Positions 5,156-5,610 of a DNA stretch of 5,610 nt are shown here, piece by piece. Below the pieces are notes generated by a model that searched no databases, was not told the DNA's origin, and saw only the letters and a program-made list of their open reading frames with translations. Location of the stretch: assembly GCA_000435195.1 (NCBI GenBank), contig FR880291.1, positions 1 through 5,610 of the forward strand, written 5' to 3'. Numbering within the stretch: the first letter of the stretch is position 1; every line of letters begins with the position of its first letter. Both the position numbers and the translations under genes were made by a program. Source of the DNA: Clostridium sp. CAG:169 (GTDB lineage: Bacteria > Bacillota > Clostridia > Oscillospirales > Ruminococcaceae).

Positions 5156-5610
5156 ATGCTGACTCCAGAAACGATTGCCTCCAGACGTTTTGATAAACAG
5201 GTGGGCGGCTATAAACAGGACGAAGTAGAGATGTTTTTACAGCAGGTAGCAGGCGAGTATGCAAAGCTGCTGTCTGAAAAGGAAGACCTAGAGGAAAAAA
5301 TCGAAGTGCTTGCGGAAAAGGTCGAACAGTACCGCGAGGATGAGGATAGCCTGCGCAGCGCGTTAATCGGTGCGCAGAAGCTGGGTGACAGCGTCATCCG
5401 CGAATCCAAGAGCAAGGCAGAATATATCCTGCGGGAAGCACAGGCACAGGCAGACCAGATTTTGGAAAACGCACAGAAGAGCATCGAGAAGGAGCAGATG
5501 GCTCTGATCAAGATGCAAAAGGAAGTGACCAAATTCAAAAACCGTCTGCTGACCTTGTACCGGCAGCATCTCGAGATGATCAGCGCGCTGCCGGAGTATG
5601 ACGACGAACC
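5156..5610 (+). CDS. divIVA: Cell-division scaffold DivIVA, N-terminal part (runs off window)
   Basis: An open frame of 151 complete codons reaches the window edge without a stop. The N-terminus LTPETIASRRFDKQVGGYKQDEVEMFLQQV has the DivIVA/GpsB-type lipid-binding domain pattern (LTPxxI, F12, GGY 17-19, DEVxxFL 22-28). It is followed by long coiled-coil segments (about 35-65 and 85-140) rich in Ala, Glu, Gln and Lys. Family knowledge: DivIVA dimers and tetramers bind negatively curved membrane at poles and septa and recruit division or morphogenesis partners. Relative to B. subtilis, the membrane-inserting Phe17-Arg18 tip aligns with Val16-Gly17 here. The start is set by GGGAGG (5141-5146), 9 nt upstream, and by the LTP motif at residue 2. 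Its place after ylmH matches the ylm-divIVA locus. The C-terminal part is outside the window. Confidence 0.94.
   Translation, partial: MLTPETIASRRFDKQVGGYKQDEVEMFLQQVAGEYAKLLSEKEDLEEKIEVLAEKVEQYREDEDSLRSALIGAQKLGDSVIRESKSKAEYILREAQAQADQILENAQKSIEKEQMALIKMQKEVTKFKNRLLTLYRQHLEMISALPEYDDE

Overview
The window comes from the chromosome of a low-to-moderate-GC monoderm bacterium, most likely a Clostridia member and plausibly an Oscillospiraceae-type gut anaerobe. The grounds are a Bacillota-style mutL-miaA-hfq run followed by a ylm/sepF/divIVA cell-division cluster, consensus AGGAGG ribosome binding sites, an Hfq resembling that of Bacillus, and CTG/CAG-rich codon use. The family-level placement is inference. 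No mobile element, CRISPR array, rRNA or tRNA was seen.

Layout: all eight genes lie on the + strand and are closely packed. Positions 2-1733 hold an RNA/DNA maintenance block: the C-terminal end of mutL (mismatch-repair endonuclease), miaA (tRNA A37 prenylation) and hfq (RNA chaperone with an unusual Q/E/P-rich tail). Positions 1773-5610 hold a division block: a membrane-anchored HlyD/adaptor-like protein of unknown role, yggS/ylmE (PLP homeostasis protein), sepF (FtsZ membrane anchor), ylmH (S4-domain ribosome-associated RNA-binding protein) and the first 151 codons of divIVA (polar and septal coiled-coil scaffold). The order resembles the Bacillus subtilis ylmD-ylmE-sepF-ylmG-ylmH-divIVA locus. 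Here ylmG is absent between sepF and ylmH, and a HlyD-like gene stands where ylmD would be.

Regulation: no intrinsic terminator with a U-tract was seen anywhere, so long read-through transcripts are likely. A near-consensus sigma-A promoter (TTGACA, 17 bp, GATAAT) is embedded in the 3' end of yggS and could drive sepF-ylmH-divIVA separately. sepF and ylmH share a reading frame and are separated only by TAA TCA ATG, with no evident ribosome binding site for ylmH. The divIVA leader carries two consecutive small hairpins with the same AAGA loop.

Nothing here is clearly a new defence or mobile system. The items most worth following are the HlyD-like protein in a division operon, the intragenic promoter, the sepF-ylmH junction and the divIVA leader.
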